The notes below the pieces were generated by a model. The model saw only the letters and a program-made list of their open reading frames with translations, did not search any database and was not told the DNA's origin. Below, piece by piece: positions 8,519-17,769 of a DNA stretch of 41,655 nt. The first letter of the stretch is position 1. The number at the start of each line of letters is the position of its first letter. Both the position numbers and the translations under genes were made by a program. The stretch covers positions 1 through 41,655 of the forward strand of contig NZ_JPWA01000039.1 in NCBI RefSeq assembly GCF_003326475.1, in the 5' to 3' direction. Source of the stretch: Thalassospira xianhensis MCCC 1A02616 (GTDB lineage: Bacteria > Pseudomonadota > Alphaproteobacteria > Rhodospirillales > Thalassospiraceae).

Positions 8519-9049
8519 ATGGTTGCAAGTTGGCGCGACGAGGAATTGCTCGCCCTGTTCGTGACCAGAAGGCGCGAACTGGTCAATTACGCGCGCGCAA
8601 TCGTCGGCGACCGTGCTGCTGCCGAGGATGTCGTGCAGGATGCCTATTTCCGGCTGGAACGTGCGGGTGCGGTTAAAATGGATGACAGGCTTGATGAGCC
8701 GGTTGGCTATATTTTCCGCATCGTTCGCAACCTTGCCATAGATGGCCGTCGCAAGATGGTACGCGAAAGCAATCATGTCGGCATCGATGAAAACAGCATG
8801 ACCGATGCCGTTCCCGAAGACCGGCCGGACCCCGAAGCTCAGGCCATCGCGCGAAGCGAACTCAGACTGCTTGAGCAGATACTGGCGGAGCTTCCGACCC
8901 GGTCGCGCATCGCCCTTGAAATGCACCGGTTTGGCGGCTGCAAATTTTCTGAAATCGCCGCAAGGCTTGATATTTCGGTCGGTACAGCACACACGCTGGT
9001 GACCGACGCGATAGAGCATTGCAAGACGCGTTTGGCCAGGGAGAGGTAA
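8519..9049 (+). CDS. ECF sigma-70 family factor (FecI-like)
   Basis: A 176-residue extracytoplasmic-function sigma factor. Region 2 spans roughly 15-80, with the DRAAAEDVVQDAYFRL motif (31-46) and the DNA-melting segment PVGYIFRIVRNLAID; region 4 spans about 115-172, with LPTRSRIALEMHRFGGCKFSEIAARLDIS and its helix-turn-helix VGTAHTLVTDAIEHC. The following FecR-type gene and a TonB receptor with a signalling domain make the FecI-FecR-FecA type of cell-surface signalling the clear model: ligand at the receptor releases the sigma factor, which then drives the receptor operon. I chose the ATG giving MVASWRDEELL; a TTG ten codons upstream is also open but non-homologous. Confidence 0.9.
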   Translation: MVASWRDEELLALFVTRRRELVNYARAIVGDRAAAEDVVQDAYFRLERAGAVKMDDRLDEPVGYIFRIVRNLAIDGRRKMVRESNHVGIDENSMTDAVPEDRPDPEAQAIARSELRLLEQILAELPTRSRIALEMHRFGGCKFSEIAARLDISVGTAHTLVTDAIEHCKTRLARER

Positions 9050-9205
9050 GCGTGCGCAAAAAATGCTGAAAAATTGAAAATTCAGCAGACTGCCATCGTT
9101 TATTCAGTAAGGAAGCAACGCAATGTGTCAGGACATGAAGAAACCCGCAAACCGGACCGCAAATGCGGCCGATGTCCTGCGAAGCACATGGAGAGATGCG
9201 AGGCG

Positions 9206-10249
9206 ATGAGCGATATGACGACGCCAAGGTCGGCAAGCGAGTGGATCGCCTTGCTAAGCGACGATCCCGATAACCGGGATTTGCGAGTGCGCCATGACGC
9301 ATGGCTCGAAAGCAGTGCGGAAAACCGTGCCGACTGGGACGAGACACTGCGTGTTTGGCAGATGCTTGATATGACTGTGCCGGTCCATGTTGCGGAATGG
9401 CAGGACAGGATAGAACAAGTACAACCCATTGTTTCGCGCAAAGATCGTGTCACTGTGATGCCGGGTGCGAATGCCGGTCCTATGGCCTCGGTACGCAGGC
9501 GGGGCGGTAGTTCATTCTGGCCGCGGCAGCTTTCGCTTGGTCTGTCGGGATGTGCGCTGGTCGCGTGCCTGCTGGTCTTTGCCTTGCCGGGCTGGATGAT
9601 TGATCTGAATGCGGACTATCTAAGCCCGACCGGTGAAATGCGCGTGGTCGAGCTGCCGGATGGCAGCATGTTGCATCTGGCCCCAGATAGTGCGGTTGCG
9701 CTGGCTTTTGCCGGGGATAAACGACAGATTGAATTGTTGCGAGGTGAAGCGTTTTTCGACGTTGTGCCAATGACGGATCGACCGTTTCGTGTGATTTCCG
9801 GTGAAACCGAAACAACGGTTCTCGGGACTGCATTTGATGTCCGCCGTGGTGGATACGGTGTTGATGTCGCTGTCGAACACGGGCGGGTTCGTGTGGAACA
9901 TAGCCGTGGGAGCCAGTCGGACAATGTATCCGAACTGGGTGCCGGTGACATGGTGCATGTTGACCCGGATGGTTCATTTGTTCGCCAGACAATAGCGCCC
10001 GAACTGGTGGCGGCATGGCGTGGCGGGAGACTGATTGCCAAGGATCAGTCGGTTGCCGAGATCATTGAAACTGTTGACCGCTATTTCGATGGCTGGATTT
10101 TGATCAGCGATGACGCACTCGCAAGAGAGCCGTTGACCGGGATTTATAACCTTGAAGACCCCAAGGCGGCCCTTGCCGCGATTGCAGATGCGCAAGGTGC
10201 TGTACTTCGCGAAATTTCGCCGTGGGTTCTTATGCTGTCACCCGAATAG
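9206..10249 (+). CDS. FecR-type anti-sigma factor / signal transducer
   Basis: A 347-residue single-pass inner-membrane protein. Residues 8-50 form the FecR N-terminal (DUF4880-like) sigma-binding segment (SASEWIALLSDDPDNRDLRVRHDAWLESSAENRADWDE), a transmembrane helix lies at about 110-129, and the periplasmic FecR domain runs from about 140 to 240 (EMRVVELPDGSMLHLAPDS, RQIELLRGEAFFDV, FRVISGETETTVLGTAFDV). The C-terminal segment (about 265-347) has the QSVAEIIETVDRYFDG pattern seen in STN-like receptor-contact domains. It holds the sigma factor until the loaded receptor signals through the periplasm. The start was set at the ATG after GGAGAGATGCGAGG; an upstream in-frame start would add 44 residues of no visible homology. 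Confidence 0.9.
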   Translation: MSDMTTPRSASEWIALLSDDPDNRDLRVRHDAWLESSAENRADWDETLRVWQMLDMTVPVHVAEWQDRIEQVQPIVSRKDRVTVMPGANAGPMASVRRRGGSSFWPRQLSLGLSGCALVACLLVFALPGWMIDLNADYLSPTGEMRVVELPDGSMLHLAPDSAVALAFAGDKRQIELLRGEAFFDVVPMTDRPFRVISGETETTVLGTAFDVRRGGYGVDVAVEHGRVRVEHSRGSQSDNVSELGAGDMVHVDPDGSFVRQTIAPELVAAWRGGRLIAKDQSVAEIIETVDRYFDGWILISDDALAREPLTGIYNLEDPKAALAAIADAQGAVLREISPWVLMLSPE

Positions 10250-10356
10250 CGCTTGTCTGAAATCGCCGGGACAACACGGCGAGAAATGATATTGCGAAAA
10301 AATCTCAACTTTTTTTGAATATTGCCATCTCTCCCTTCGTTGCTTGGTTAAAGGGT

Positions 10357-10375
10357 GAACTTAATTCGCATTTGC
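10357..10375 (+). promoter_or_regulatory. Second Fur-box-like element before the TonB receptor gene
   Basis: GAACTTAATTCGCATTTGC matches the element before the sigma gene at 13 of 19 positions, including AATTCGCA at the same offset and the TTGC end. It overlaps the 10-bp palindrome ATTTGCAAAT (10370-10379) and lies 49 bases before the chosen receptor start. Iron-dependent control is inferred. Confidence 0.45.
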
Positions 10376-10423
10376 AAATCACCCATTCTGCAAAAATGTA
10401 AAACCAGGCGGAGACTGAACTTG

Positions 10424-12721
10424 ATGACGGGGGTTAATTTGTCGATGGTTTCGGGGAAATGGCGTCGTACCTTTGCGATGTCGACAGCATTATCGGCATT
10501 CGCGGTTTCGGGGATCGCATTTTCGGCCGGTGCGATGGAAAATATGGCGCCGATCACGGCGGCCCAAGCCGCAACCGATGAACTGGCACAGGCCAGCCAG
10601 CAACACGATTTCGATATTGCCAAACAACCACTTGCCGATGCGCTTGCCCTTTTCGGGCAGCAGGCCGGTCTTCAGATTTCGGCCCATGGTGATCTGGTGC
10701 GTGATGTGCAAACCAATGGTGTCGTCGGTCTGATGAATACCGAGGCTGCGTTGCAACGTCTTCTGGCCGGAACCGGGCTTGTGTACCGGATTGCCGATGA
10801 CGGATCGGTCACGATCACAAGTTCGGCGCAAAGCAGTGACGCATCCGAAACCATGGTCAGCCCGATCCTGATCGAAGCCGCGAGTGTGGCCGATGATCGT
10901 CCGGGGGCCGCAGATCGGGCAAACTCGGTCCGTGTTACGCGCGAAGATCTGGATCGCCGGAATCCGCAGGATGTCAAACAGGTTTTTACCGGTGAATCCG
11001 GTGTTTCGGTCGGTGGATCGATCCCCTTAAACCAGAAGCTTTATGTGAACGGGATAGAAGAAACCAACCTTGCTGTTTCTATCGATGGTGCACGGCAGAA
11101 CAACAAGGTATTTCACCATAGTGGAACCAACCTGATTGACCCCAGCCTTCTGAAGGCGGCCCGGGTTGATCCGGGCGTGGCCCCGGCGGATGCCGGGCCG
11201 GGCGCGCTTGGTGGTGCGATCGTCTATGAAACCGTCGATGTCGTCGATGTTTTGGAACCGGGCCGTTCACTTGGCGGGTTTGTCAAAGGCAGCTACGACA
11301 CCGACAGCGAGACCTTCAGCAACGATCTGTCATCCTATGGGCGTGCCGGTGGCTTTGAATTGCTGGGCTATTTCAAATGGGCCAAGGGTGACGATTACAA
11401 AGCAGGCAATGGCGAGCAGGTCCCTGGCACCGAAGCTGATATGCGTTCCGGCTTGATCAAGACCGCCTATGAAGCCCAAAGCGGTCACCGTTTCGAATTT
11501 TCCGGAGAACAGGTCCGTGACCGGGCGCAGCGTCCATATCGGGCCAACATGACGGATCTTACCAACCGGAACCAACCGGACGAACTTGGTTATGATATGC
11601 GTCGTCGCAACTTTGCCTTCAATTACGGGCAGGCCGGAGCAGAAGGATTATGGGACCCAAAGGCAGTTCTGGCCTATAGTGAGACATATCTGTATGCGCC
11701 GTTGACTGAAGAAAGCCGTGGCACGACCAGCAGCTTTTCGGGAAAATTTGAAAACGACTTCAATTTGACGGACCGCGATACGGTTACAACTGGTGTCGAT
11801 TTTTATAATGACGTTGCCGAATACGATGGGCCAGATACGGATGCAGACGAAGAAGCAACCAATTTTGGTGCCTATGCGCAGGCACGCATCCAGCCGCTTG
11901 ATCCTTTACGTCTGTCGTTCGGTGTGCGTGGCGATACACAGAAATTTACCGGTATTGACGGTACCGAGTTTGAAAATGATGGGCTGAGCGGTAACGTATC
12001 TGCGGCGGTTGACGTTACCGATTTCCTGACGGTCAATGCAGGTTATTCCAATGTCTGGGGTGGTATCGCACTGGCCGAAAACTTTATCCTGAATCCGGCT
12101 TGGGACTACAGCGATGGTATCAAGCCGGTTCGTTCGGAAAACTACACCACCGGATTTGAAGTTCATCACGAAGGGTTCAGCTTTAATGCCGGTATTTTCC
12201 GCAGTGTATTTGACAATGCCCGTGATCCGGGCTGGACACCCGGTCCGTCGGTGGTCGTCGATTTCGAAACACGCGGTTACAATCTTGGCGCAGGTTATAA
12301 TTGGGGTCCAGGTTTTGTCCGGGTGTCTTATACCGACAGCGAAATCACCGTGAATGGCAATCCGGGTGATTCTGACGGTACCCAATATCTTGGTGCGCCG
12401 CTCGGCCGGATCATCGCGCTTGAAGCCGCCCACCGGATAGACACGATCAACCTGACCTTGGGTGGAACGCTTGATGCGGCGTTGAAAAATACCGATACCG
12501 CAGATGCTGGTGGATCAGCACAGGAAGCCTATGAGGTCGTCGGGCTTTATGCCGAATATCAACCCGAAGCAGCCGAGTATCTGACGCTTCGCATCGAAGC
12601 AAACAACATCTTTGATGAAGAATATGCAGATCGTGCAACCTATGGGCAGGACTTCACCAATGTTGTCCCGCTTTACGAACCGGGCCGGTCTTTCCTGTTG
12701 ATGGCCAAGGCGCGCTTCTAG
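10424..12721 (+). CDS. TonB-dependent outer-membrane receptor with N-terminal signalling (STN) domain
   Basis: A 765-residue receptor. A signal sequence region (to about residue 50) precedes an STN domain (61-134: FDIAKQPLADALALFGQQAGLQIS...TEAALQRLLAGTGLVYRI), the domain by which transducing receptors touch a FecR protein. The plug follows (about 165-290), with LYVNGIEETNLAVSIDGARQ and PGALGGAIVYETVD; the beta-barrel ends in the canonical aromatic residue (KARF). The SIDGARQ/HHSG/GALGG pattern recalls haem and haemoglobin receptors as well as ferric-citrate types, so a haem-type or siderophore ligand cannot be separated by eye. The start after GGCGGAG was preferred to an upstream TTG. It is followed by a terminator hairpin and then the binding-protein gene of an iron ABC importer, probably the next step of the same route. 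Confidence 0.9.
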   Translation: MTGVNLSMVSGKWRRTFAMSTALSAFAVSGIAFSAGAMENMAPITAAQAATDELAQASQQHDFDIAKQPLADALALFGQQAGLQISAHGDLVRDVQTNGVVGLMNTEAALQRLLAGTGLVYRIADDGSVTITSSAQSSDASETMVSPILIEAASVADDRPGAADRANSVRVTREDLDRRNPQDVKQVFTGESGVSVGGSIPLNQKLYVNGIEETNLAVSIDGARQNNKVFHHSGTNLIDPSLLKAARVDPGVAPADAGPGALGGAIVYETVDVVDVLEPGRSLGGFVKGSYDTDSETFSNDLSSYGRAGGFELLGYFKWAKGDDYKAGNGEQVPGTEADMRSGLIKTAYEAQSGHRFEFSGEQVRDRAQRPYRANMTDLTNRNQPDELGYDMRRRNFAFNYGQAGAEGLWDPKAVLAYSETYLYAPLTEESRGTTSSFSGKFENDFNLTDRDTVTTGVDFYNDVAEYDGPDTDADEEATNFGAYAQARIQPLDPLRLSFGVRGDTQKFTGIDGTEFENDGLSGNVSAAVDVTDFLTVNAGYSNVWGGIALAENFILNPAWDYSDGIKPVRSENYTTGFEVHHEGFSFNAGIFRSVFDNARDPGWTPGPSVVVDFETRGYNLGAGYNWGPGFVRVSYTDSEITVNGNPGDSDGTQYLGAPLGRIIALEAAHRIDTINLTLGGTLDAALKNTDTADAGGSAQEAYEVVGLYAEYQPEAAEYLTLRIEANNIFDEEYADRATYGQDFTNVVPLYEPGRSFLLMAKARF

Positions 12722-12746
12722 GGTTTTAAAAGATTTGAATGTATTG

Positions 12747-12777
12747 CCTGGGACCGGTTCGCCGGTCCCGGGTTTTT
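12747..12777 (+). terminator. Intrinsic terminator between receptor and ABC importer genes
   Basis: A GC-rich stem (12747-12757 with 12762-12772, core GGGACCGG/CCGGTCCC) with a TTCG loop is followed by TTTTT. It lies 25 bases after the receptor stop and 22 bases before the next ATG, so it probably works as a partial terminator that keeps importer expression below receptor expression. Confidence 0.8.
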
Positions 12778-12799
12778 CTGTTAATGGAGGCAAAGTGGC

Positions 12800-13945
12800 A
12801 TGCCGTATTGGTTGCGTACACTTTTTCTGATTGGTCTGGGGCTGGTTCCGGGTTTGATGGCAAGCCTTCCTGTGCTGGCTGGGACGATTGAAATAACCGA
12901 CCTTGCCGGGCGACAGGTGCGCATTGAAACACCGGTCAAACGGTTGGTGATCAGTGAGGGGCGGTACATTCCGCTTCTGGCATTATTGCGGCCAACTAAT
13001 CCCGTAGGCAGTCTGGTTGGCATGATGACGCCGCTTGGCTGGACACAGCCCGATCTTGAGCAGCAGCTTTTTGCCAGCTTCCCGGATGCAAAAAACATCC
13101 CCTTATTTGGCGGGCGCAGCGAGGATAGTGTTTCGGTCGAAAAGATTATCGATCTTGCGCCGCAATTGGCGATTTTCGGGCTGAATGACCACGGCCCGGG
13201 GGCAAAAAATGCCGAAATGATTGATCAACTGGCCGCCGCAGGTACGCAAATCATCTTTATCGATTTTCGGGCTGATCCATTGAACAACACCCTGCCTTCT
13301 ATCGAAATTCTCGGTCGTGTACTGGGGGCAGAGGACCGGGCAGGCGACTATATTGCCTTTTACCAAAGCCGGTTTGAGACCATTCGCCAACGGGTAGCGG
13401 ATGTTGACGTCCGTCCGACGGTATTTTTGCAGGCCCATCCCGGTCGTTTCGAATGTTGCTGGGGCATGGCAGAGGGCATGCTGGGCCCGTTTATCGGAGA
13501 GGCGGGCGGCCTTAACATCGCCGATGCCGTGGCCCCCGGACCAACGGCCCAGCATACGGCTGAGTTTCTGTTGACGGAAAATCCGGATGTCTGGATCGGG
13601 ACAGCATCGGGTACGGTCAAGGAATATCGAGACGGGGCTTTGCCGGTTGCGCTGGGGGAAGGTATGACGGCCGAAATGGCAGCCGACAGTCTCGCACGCT
13701 ATCTCGCCGCGCCGGAATTTGCGGCCCTTGATGCCGTTCGAAACGGTCGGGCCCACAGCATCTGGCACAATTTCTATAACTCGCCTTTTAACATCGTGGT
13801 GCTCGAAGCCTTTGCAACATGGATCCATCCCGACCGGTTTGCCGATCTTCATCCGGAAAAGACCATGCAATATATCTACGACACCTGGTTACCGTTCGAC
13901 CTTCATGGTGTTTATAGCGCGACGGTACATCATGGCGCCCGCTGA
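12800..13945 (+). CDS. Periplasmic iron-siderophore-type ABC substrate-binding protein
   Basis: A 381-residue protein of the FecB/TroA-like binding-protein superfamily (PF01497 type). A signal peptide (1-27, cleavage near VLA-G) is followed by IEITDLAGRQVRIETPVKRLVI, the usual opening of this fold, then by VSVEKIIDLAPQLAIFG, a long linker helix (LPSIEILGRVLGAEDRAGDYIAFYQSRFETIRQRV), and a second lobe with LLTENPDVWIGT. Two adjacent cysteines lie in RFECCWGM. The fold delivers ferric-siderophore, haem or cobalamin to the FecCD permease. A TGGAGG 9 bases upstream fixes the start. Its end overlaps the permease gene by 14 bases. Confidence 0.88.
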   Translation: MPYWLRTLFLIGLGLVPGLMASLPVLAGTIEITDLAGRQVRIETPVKRLVISEGRYIPLLALLRPTNPVGSLVGMMTPLGWTQPDLEQQLFASFPDAKNIPLFGGRSEDSVSVEKIIDLAPQLAIFGLNDHGPGAKNAEMIDQLAAAGTQIIFIDFRADPLNNTLPSIEILGRVLGAEDRAGDYIAFYQSRFETIRQRVADVDVRPTVFLQAHPGRFECCWGMAEGMLGPFIGEAGGLNIADAVAPGPTAQHTAEFLLTENPDVWIGTASGTVKEYRDGALPVALGEGMTAEMAADSLARYLAAPEFAALDAVRNGRAHSIWHNFYNSPFNIVVLEAFATWIHPDRFADLHPEKTMQYIYDTWLPFDLHGVYSATVHHGAR

Positions 13946-14981
13946 TCTTTCGCTTCATGACCGGTTCGGTGCGATCCATCGTCGCAGGTTGATGATCATA
14001 TCCGCAATGGTTCTGGCGCTTTTTCTCAGCCTTGGTCTTGATCTGGCGGCGGGGCCGGCAGGGATTGATATCGGCGATATTGTCGGGGGTATTCTTGATC
14101 CGCAATCGCTGGCGCTTCGGTATCGGATCATTCTTTGGGAAGTCCGGTTGCCTGATGCACTGATTGCGCTTGCGGTTGGGGCGGCGTTGGGATTGGCTGG
14201 GATTGAAACCCAGACCATTCTTGATAATCCGCTTGCCAGCCCCTTTACGCTTGGTGTGTCTTCGGCGGCGGTTCTCGGGGCCAGCCTTGCAATCGTGCTT
14301 GTTCCGGTTCTGCCCTTCCTGCCCGAAGCCGCGATCTTGCCGGTGATGGCACTGCTTTTCGCGCTGGGATCGGGGATATTGATCCTGTTGATTGTGCGTT
14401 GGAGCGGCGGAGCACGCGAGACCGTTGTTCTGTTCGGGATTGCATTGGTGTTCCTTTGCAATGCCCTGACCGCCGGGTTGCAATATCTGGCCAGTGCCGA
14501 AGCGGTTCAGCAGATCGTATTCTGGACCATCGGTAATCTGACCCGTGCCGGATGGCTTGAGGTCGGGCTCGTGACAGCGTGCTTCATGATTATTCTTCCC
14601 TTTTCCCTGCGACAGGTCTGGATCATGACCCTTCTGCGCGGCGGGGAAGCTCATGCGCGCAGCATGGGGATTAATGTTGCCCGGCTTCGCATGTGGGTCA
14701 TTCTGCGCATTTCTGTTCTAGCGGCCTTTGCTGTTTGCTTTGTCGGGGCGATCGGTTTTATCGGGTTGGTCGGGCCGCATATTGCCCGCCTGCTTCTGGG
14801 CGAGGATCATCGTTTGCTGGTCCCGGGATCGGCAATTTGCGGGGCATTGATCCTGTCGCTGGCGTCTTTCCTGTCCAAGGCGCTTGTGCCGGGCGTTATT
14901 ATTCCGGTTGGCATTCTGACTGCTGTTGTTGGCGTGCCGGTCTTTCTGGGGCTTCTTGCCGGACGGAGGAAAACGATATGA
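13932..14981 (+). CDS. FecCD-family iron-siderophore ABC permease
   Basis: A 349-residue inner-membrane protein with about nine to ten hydrophobic segments and FecCD hallmarks: RLPDALIALAVGAALGLAGIETQTILDNPLASPFTLGVSSAA, the cytoplasmic coupling region LLRGGEAHARSMGINVARLR, and GFIGLVGPHIARLLLGEDHRLLVPGSA. It forms the translocation pore of the importer, with the overlapping binding-protein gene upstream and the ATPase gene downstream. The ATG starting MAPADLSLH is used; a much longer upstream open frame lies within the binding-protein gene and is not homologous. An ATGA overlap links it to the ATPase gene. Confidence 0.9.
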   Translation: MAPADLSLHDRFGAIHRRRLMIISAMVLALFLSLGLDLAAGPAGIDIGDIVGGILDPQSLALRYRIILWEVRLPDALIALAVGAALGLAGIETQTILDNPLASPFTLGVSSAAVLGASLAIVLVPVLPFLPEAAILPVMALLFALGSGILILLIVRWSGGARETVVLFGIALVFLCNALTAGLQYLASAEAVQQIVFWTIGNLTRAGWLEVGLVTACFMIILPFSLRQVWIMTLLRGGEAHARSMGINVARLRMWVILRISVLAAFAVCFVGAIGFIGLVGPHIARLLLGEDHRLLVPGSAICGALILSLASFLSKALVPGVIIPVGILTAVVGVPVFLGLLAGRRKTI

Positions 14982-15775
14982 CGATCTTTTCCGCCACCGG
15001 TATTTCTGCATCCTATGGCCGGACCCGGATATTGCATGATGTTGATCTGCCCGAATTGCATGATGACGAGGTGTTGGGGCTTCTTGGCCCGAATGCATCG
15101 GGTAAATCGACCCTGATGCGGTGTCTGACTGGTGAGAAGACCCATCATGGCCGGATCGTTCTGGATGGCAGTGACCGGGACGAAATGGATGTCAGTGCGT
15201 GGCATCGTCGGGTGGCAACCATGCCGCAAACACCACCCAATCCCAGCGTCCTGATGCCAACCGAACTGATGTGGAGTACGGCGCGCGCCCTTGATCTTGA
15301 TTTTTCGGATCGTGAACTGGCGGATCGGATCGAGGATATCTTTAACCGGCTTGGGCTGGATGAATTTGCCCTGTCGCCGCTGCATGTTCTGTCGGGTGGC
15401 AAGCGGCAACTGGTCGGGCTTGCGCTGGCACTGCTTCGGGACCCGGATGTTTTGCTGCTTGATGAACCAACATCGGCACTTGATCTGCATTGGCGAATGG
15501 TGGTGCTCGATCTTGTGCGCGAACGATTGACTGAGCGCGGCGGAGTTGTGATTGCCGCCCTGCATGATCTTGATCTGGCGGCACGTTATTGCGACCGGAT
15601 TGTGTTGCTCGAAGCCGGCCAAATCGTTGCGTCCGGCACCCCTGGCGAGGTGTTGACCCCCGATAATCTGGCACGGGTCTATCATGTCGAAACATCGGTT
15701 TCGCGCGATGAACAAGGTCAGCCTGTGGTGCAGGTGATCCGGCCCATTCGTTCCGGCAAACAGGTTGCCCGATAA
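14978..15775 (+). CDS. Iron-siderophore ABC transporter ATP-binding protein
   Basis: A 265-residue cytoplasmic ATPase with Walker A GPNASGKST (37-45), signature LSGGKRQ (138-144), Walker B VLLLDEP (158-164) and the switch histidine in ALHD (H196), as in FecE/FhuC-type ATPases. It powers the FecCD permease. GGAGG lies 8-9 bases before the ATG, and its ATG shares bases with the permease stop (ATGA), indicating coupled translation. It is the last gene of the iron locus, ended by a strong bidirectional terminator. Confidence 0.93.
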   Translation: MTIFSATGISASYGRTRILHDVDLPELHDDEVLGLLGPNASGKSTLMRCLTGEKTHHGRIVLDGSDRDEMDVSAWHRRVATMPQTPPNPSVLMPTELMWSTARALDLDFSDRELADRIEDIFNRLGLDEFALSPLHVLSGGKRQLVGLALALLRDPDVLLLDEPTSALDLHWRMVVLDLVRERLTERGGVVIAALHDLDLAARYCDRIVLLEAGQIVASGTPGEVLTPDNLARVYHVETSVSRDEQGQPVVQVIRPIRSGKQVAR

Positions 15776-15785
15776 CGGCAAACAT

Positions 15786-15820
15786 AAAACGGCCCGGCTT
15801 TGTAATAGCCGGGCCGTTTT
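15786..15820. terminator. Bidirectional terminator, 14-bp perfect stem
   Basis: Arms 15786-15799 (AAAACGGCCCGGCT) and 15807-15820 pair perfectly around a 7-base loop, with a T-rich run after the stem on the plus strand and T residues from the stem base on the minus strand. It separates the iron ATPase gene from the convergent ABC exporter gene. Confidence 0.92.
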
Positions 15821-15831
15821 CTTTTTACGTC

Positions 15832-17577
15832 TCAGGCGCAGTCCGACTTGTTATCGGTTCTGATGCCAAGTGATTGTGCTTCGTGCAGGCGGCGATAGGC
15901 GCCACCGGCTGCAATCAGGGCATCGTGGGTGCCTTCCTCGGCAATGCCGTCCTGTGTGATTACGACGATCCGGTCGGCATTGCGGATGGTGGCCAGACGA
16001 TGCGCAATCACCAGGGTCGTGCGGCCTTTGGCCAGTTCATCAAGCGATTGCTGAATGGCGCGTTCGGTTTCGGTATCGAGGGCTGATGTCGCCTCGTCGA
16101 GAATAAGGATTGGCGGGTTTTTTAGGAAAATACGGGCGATTGCGACACGCTGTTTTTGTCCACCCGAAAGTTTGACCCCGCGTTCGCCGATTACGGTATC
16201 AAGCCCGTCAGGCATGTCGGCGATCAGTTCCCGCAAACGGGCGCGATGGGCGGCGTCAATGATTTCATCCTCGGTGGCGTCAAGGCGGCCATAGGCAATA
16301 TTGTCGCGCAATGTGCCAGCAAACAGGAAAACATCCTGCTGGACGATGCCGATCTGACGGCGAAGCGATTTCATTTTGATGTCGCGAATATCGATCCCGT
16401 CGATTGTGATTCTGCCCGCTGTCACATCATAAAATCTTGGCACCAGCGAACAAAGTGTTGTTTTGCCCGCCCCGGACGGGCCAACAAAGGCAACCGTTTC
16501 ACCGGATTTGATCGAAAGATTGATGCCATTGAGTACAATGCGTTCCGGGCTGTATCCAAAGCCGACCTGGTCAAATGCAACATTGCCGGAGAGGTTTTCG
16601 ATATCACGCGCACCATCGCGGTCGACAATATCGGGTTCGGTTGCCAGCAATGCCTGATAGTTTTTGAAGCCCGCGATGCCCTTGGGATAGGTTTCGACAA
16701 CAGCGGCGATCTTTTCGAGCGGTTGATAGAACACATTGACCAGCAGCAGGAAGCCGACAAACCCGCCGACCGTCAGTCCGCCGGTTACAACGAAATAGGT
16801 CCCCGTCACCAGAATGACGACCTGGACAATCCGCATGCCGAGGTAATTGATCGCAAGGCTGATCGCCATGATGCCATAGGCCTGCAATTTCACATGGCGA
16901 TAAAGTTCGTTATCCTTGTGAAACAGCGCGCGTTCGTGATCCTCGTTGGCAAAGGCACGCACAACACGAACGCCGCCGACATTTTCCTCGATCCGCGCAT
17001 TGAAGGCGCCGACACGGCCAAACTGACTTTGCCAGTTGCGCGTCATTTCTCCGCCAAACCGGACGACCAGCCACATCACCAGTGGCGCAATTGTCATTGC
17101 AATTAGCGCCAGTTCGGTATGCACGGTAAACATCAGGATGAGCGCCCCGATAAAGGTCATGATCGCGACAAACAGGTCTTCGGGGCCGTGGTGGGCGACC
17201 TCGCCGATTTCTTCCAAATCCTTGGTGATACGTGCCACCAGATGGCCGGTTTTCTGGTTGTCGTAAAAGCGGAAGGAAAGCTTTTGCAAATGGTCGAATG
17301 CGCGTTTGCGCATTTCGGTTTCGATCGTTATACCCAGAACATGGCCCCAATAGGTGACGACGGCCATCAAGCCGGTATTGGCAAGATAGACCAGAAGCAG
17401 CCCGACGGCAGCCATTCCGATCAGCAGCCAGTCCTGTTTGGGCAACAGCACATCGACAAACCCGGCAACCGCAACCGGAAAGCCAAGGGACAAAATACCC
17501 GACAGGACAGCCGACCCGAAATCGAGCATGAAGAGCCGTTTATGGGGCAGATAGTAGGAAAAGAATTCTTTGAGCAT
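15832..17577 (-). CDS. MsbA-type ABC exporter (fused permease and ATPase)
   Basis: A 581-residue half-transporter: about six membrane helices in residues 15-290 and an ATPase domain in 330-575 with Walker A GPSGAGKT (366-373), signature LSGGQ (470-474), Walker B ILILDE (490-495) and the H-loop in VIAHRLATI. The arrangement is that of homodimeric exporters of lipids, peptides or drugs. It stands alone: the gene upstream on the same strand is a LysR gene ending about 190 bases earlier. Its cargo is unknown; its place beside siderophore uptake leaves open a siderophore-related role (exporter-fold transporters such as YbtPQ import siderophores), but nothing in the sequence proves it. The 17578-17769 gap shows no further gene. 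Confidence 0.9.
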   Translation of the reverse strand: MLKEFFSYYLPHKRLFMLDFGSAVLSGILSLGFPVAVAGFVDVLLPKQDWLLIGMAAVGLLLVYLANTGLMAVVTYWGHVLGITIETEMRKRAFDHLQKLSFRFYDNQKTGHLVARITKDLEEIGEVAHHGPEDLFVAIMTFIGALILMFTVHTELALIAMTIAPLVMWLVVRFGGEMTRNWQSQFGRVGAFNARIEENVGGVRVVRAFANEDHERALFHKDNELYRHVKLQAYGIMAISLAINYLGMRIVQVVILVTGTYFVVTGGLTVGGFVGFLLLVNVFYQPLEKIAAVVETYPKGIAGFKNYQALLATEPDIVDRDGARDIENLSGNVAFDQVGFGYSPERIVLNGINLSIKSGETVAFVGPSGAGKTTLCSLVPRFYDVTAGRITIDGIDIRDIKMKSLRRQIGIVQQDVFLFAGTLRDNIAYGRLDATEDEIIDAAHRARLRELIADMPDGLDTVIGERGVKLSGGQKQRVAIARIFLKNPPILILDEATSALDTETERAIQQSLDELAKGRTTLVIAHRLATIRNADRIVVITQDGIAEEGTHDALIAAGGAYRRLHEAQSLGIRTDNKSDCA

Positions 17578-17769
17578 GGGGCGGATCCGGTGGCAAAGGG
17601 TCGATCACAGCGTCAGAGCAGCTACGAACACATGAAATAGCGAAATTGATTACTATTAGCAATTGGTGCGATGCGAATTTCAACTGTTATCGTGCAGGGT
17701 TGCCGGATGATCGTGATATCGGGGCAGTTATTTTGATTGGGATGATCAAAGTCCGGGATGGGTAACATT

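Noticed and set aside
8306..9019. 237-codon minus-strand frame over the ECF sigma gene
   Set aside because: It is the complement of the sigma-factor gene and its leader, without family features.
10264..10283. Small hairpin TCGCCG/CGGCGA after the fecR-type gene as terminator
   Set aside because: It has only six base pairs, an 8-base loop and no T run; it is too weak to call.
16156..17106. 316-codon plus-strand frame inside the ABC exporter gene
   Set aside because: Antisense shadow; the minus-strand frame carries all ABC exporter motifs.
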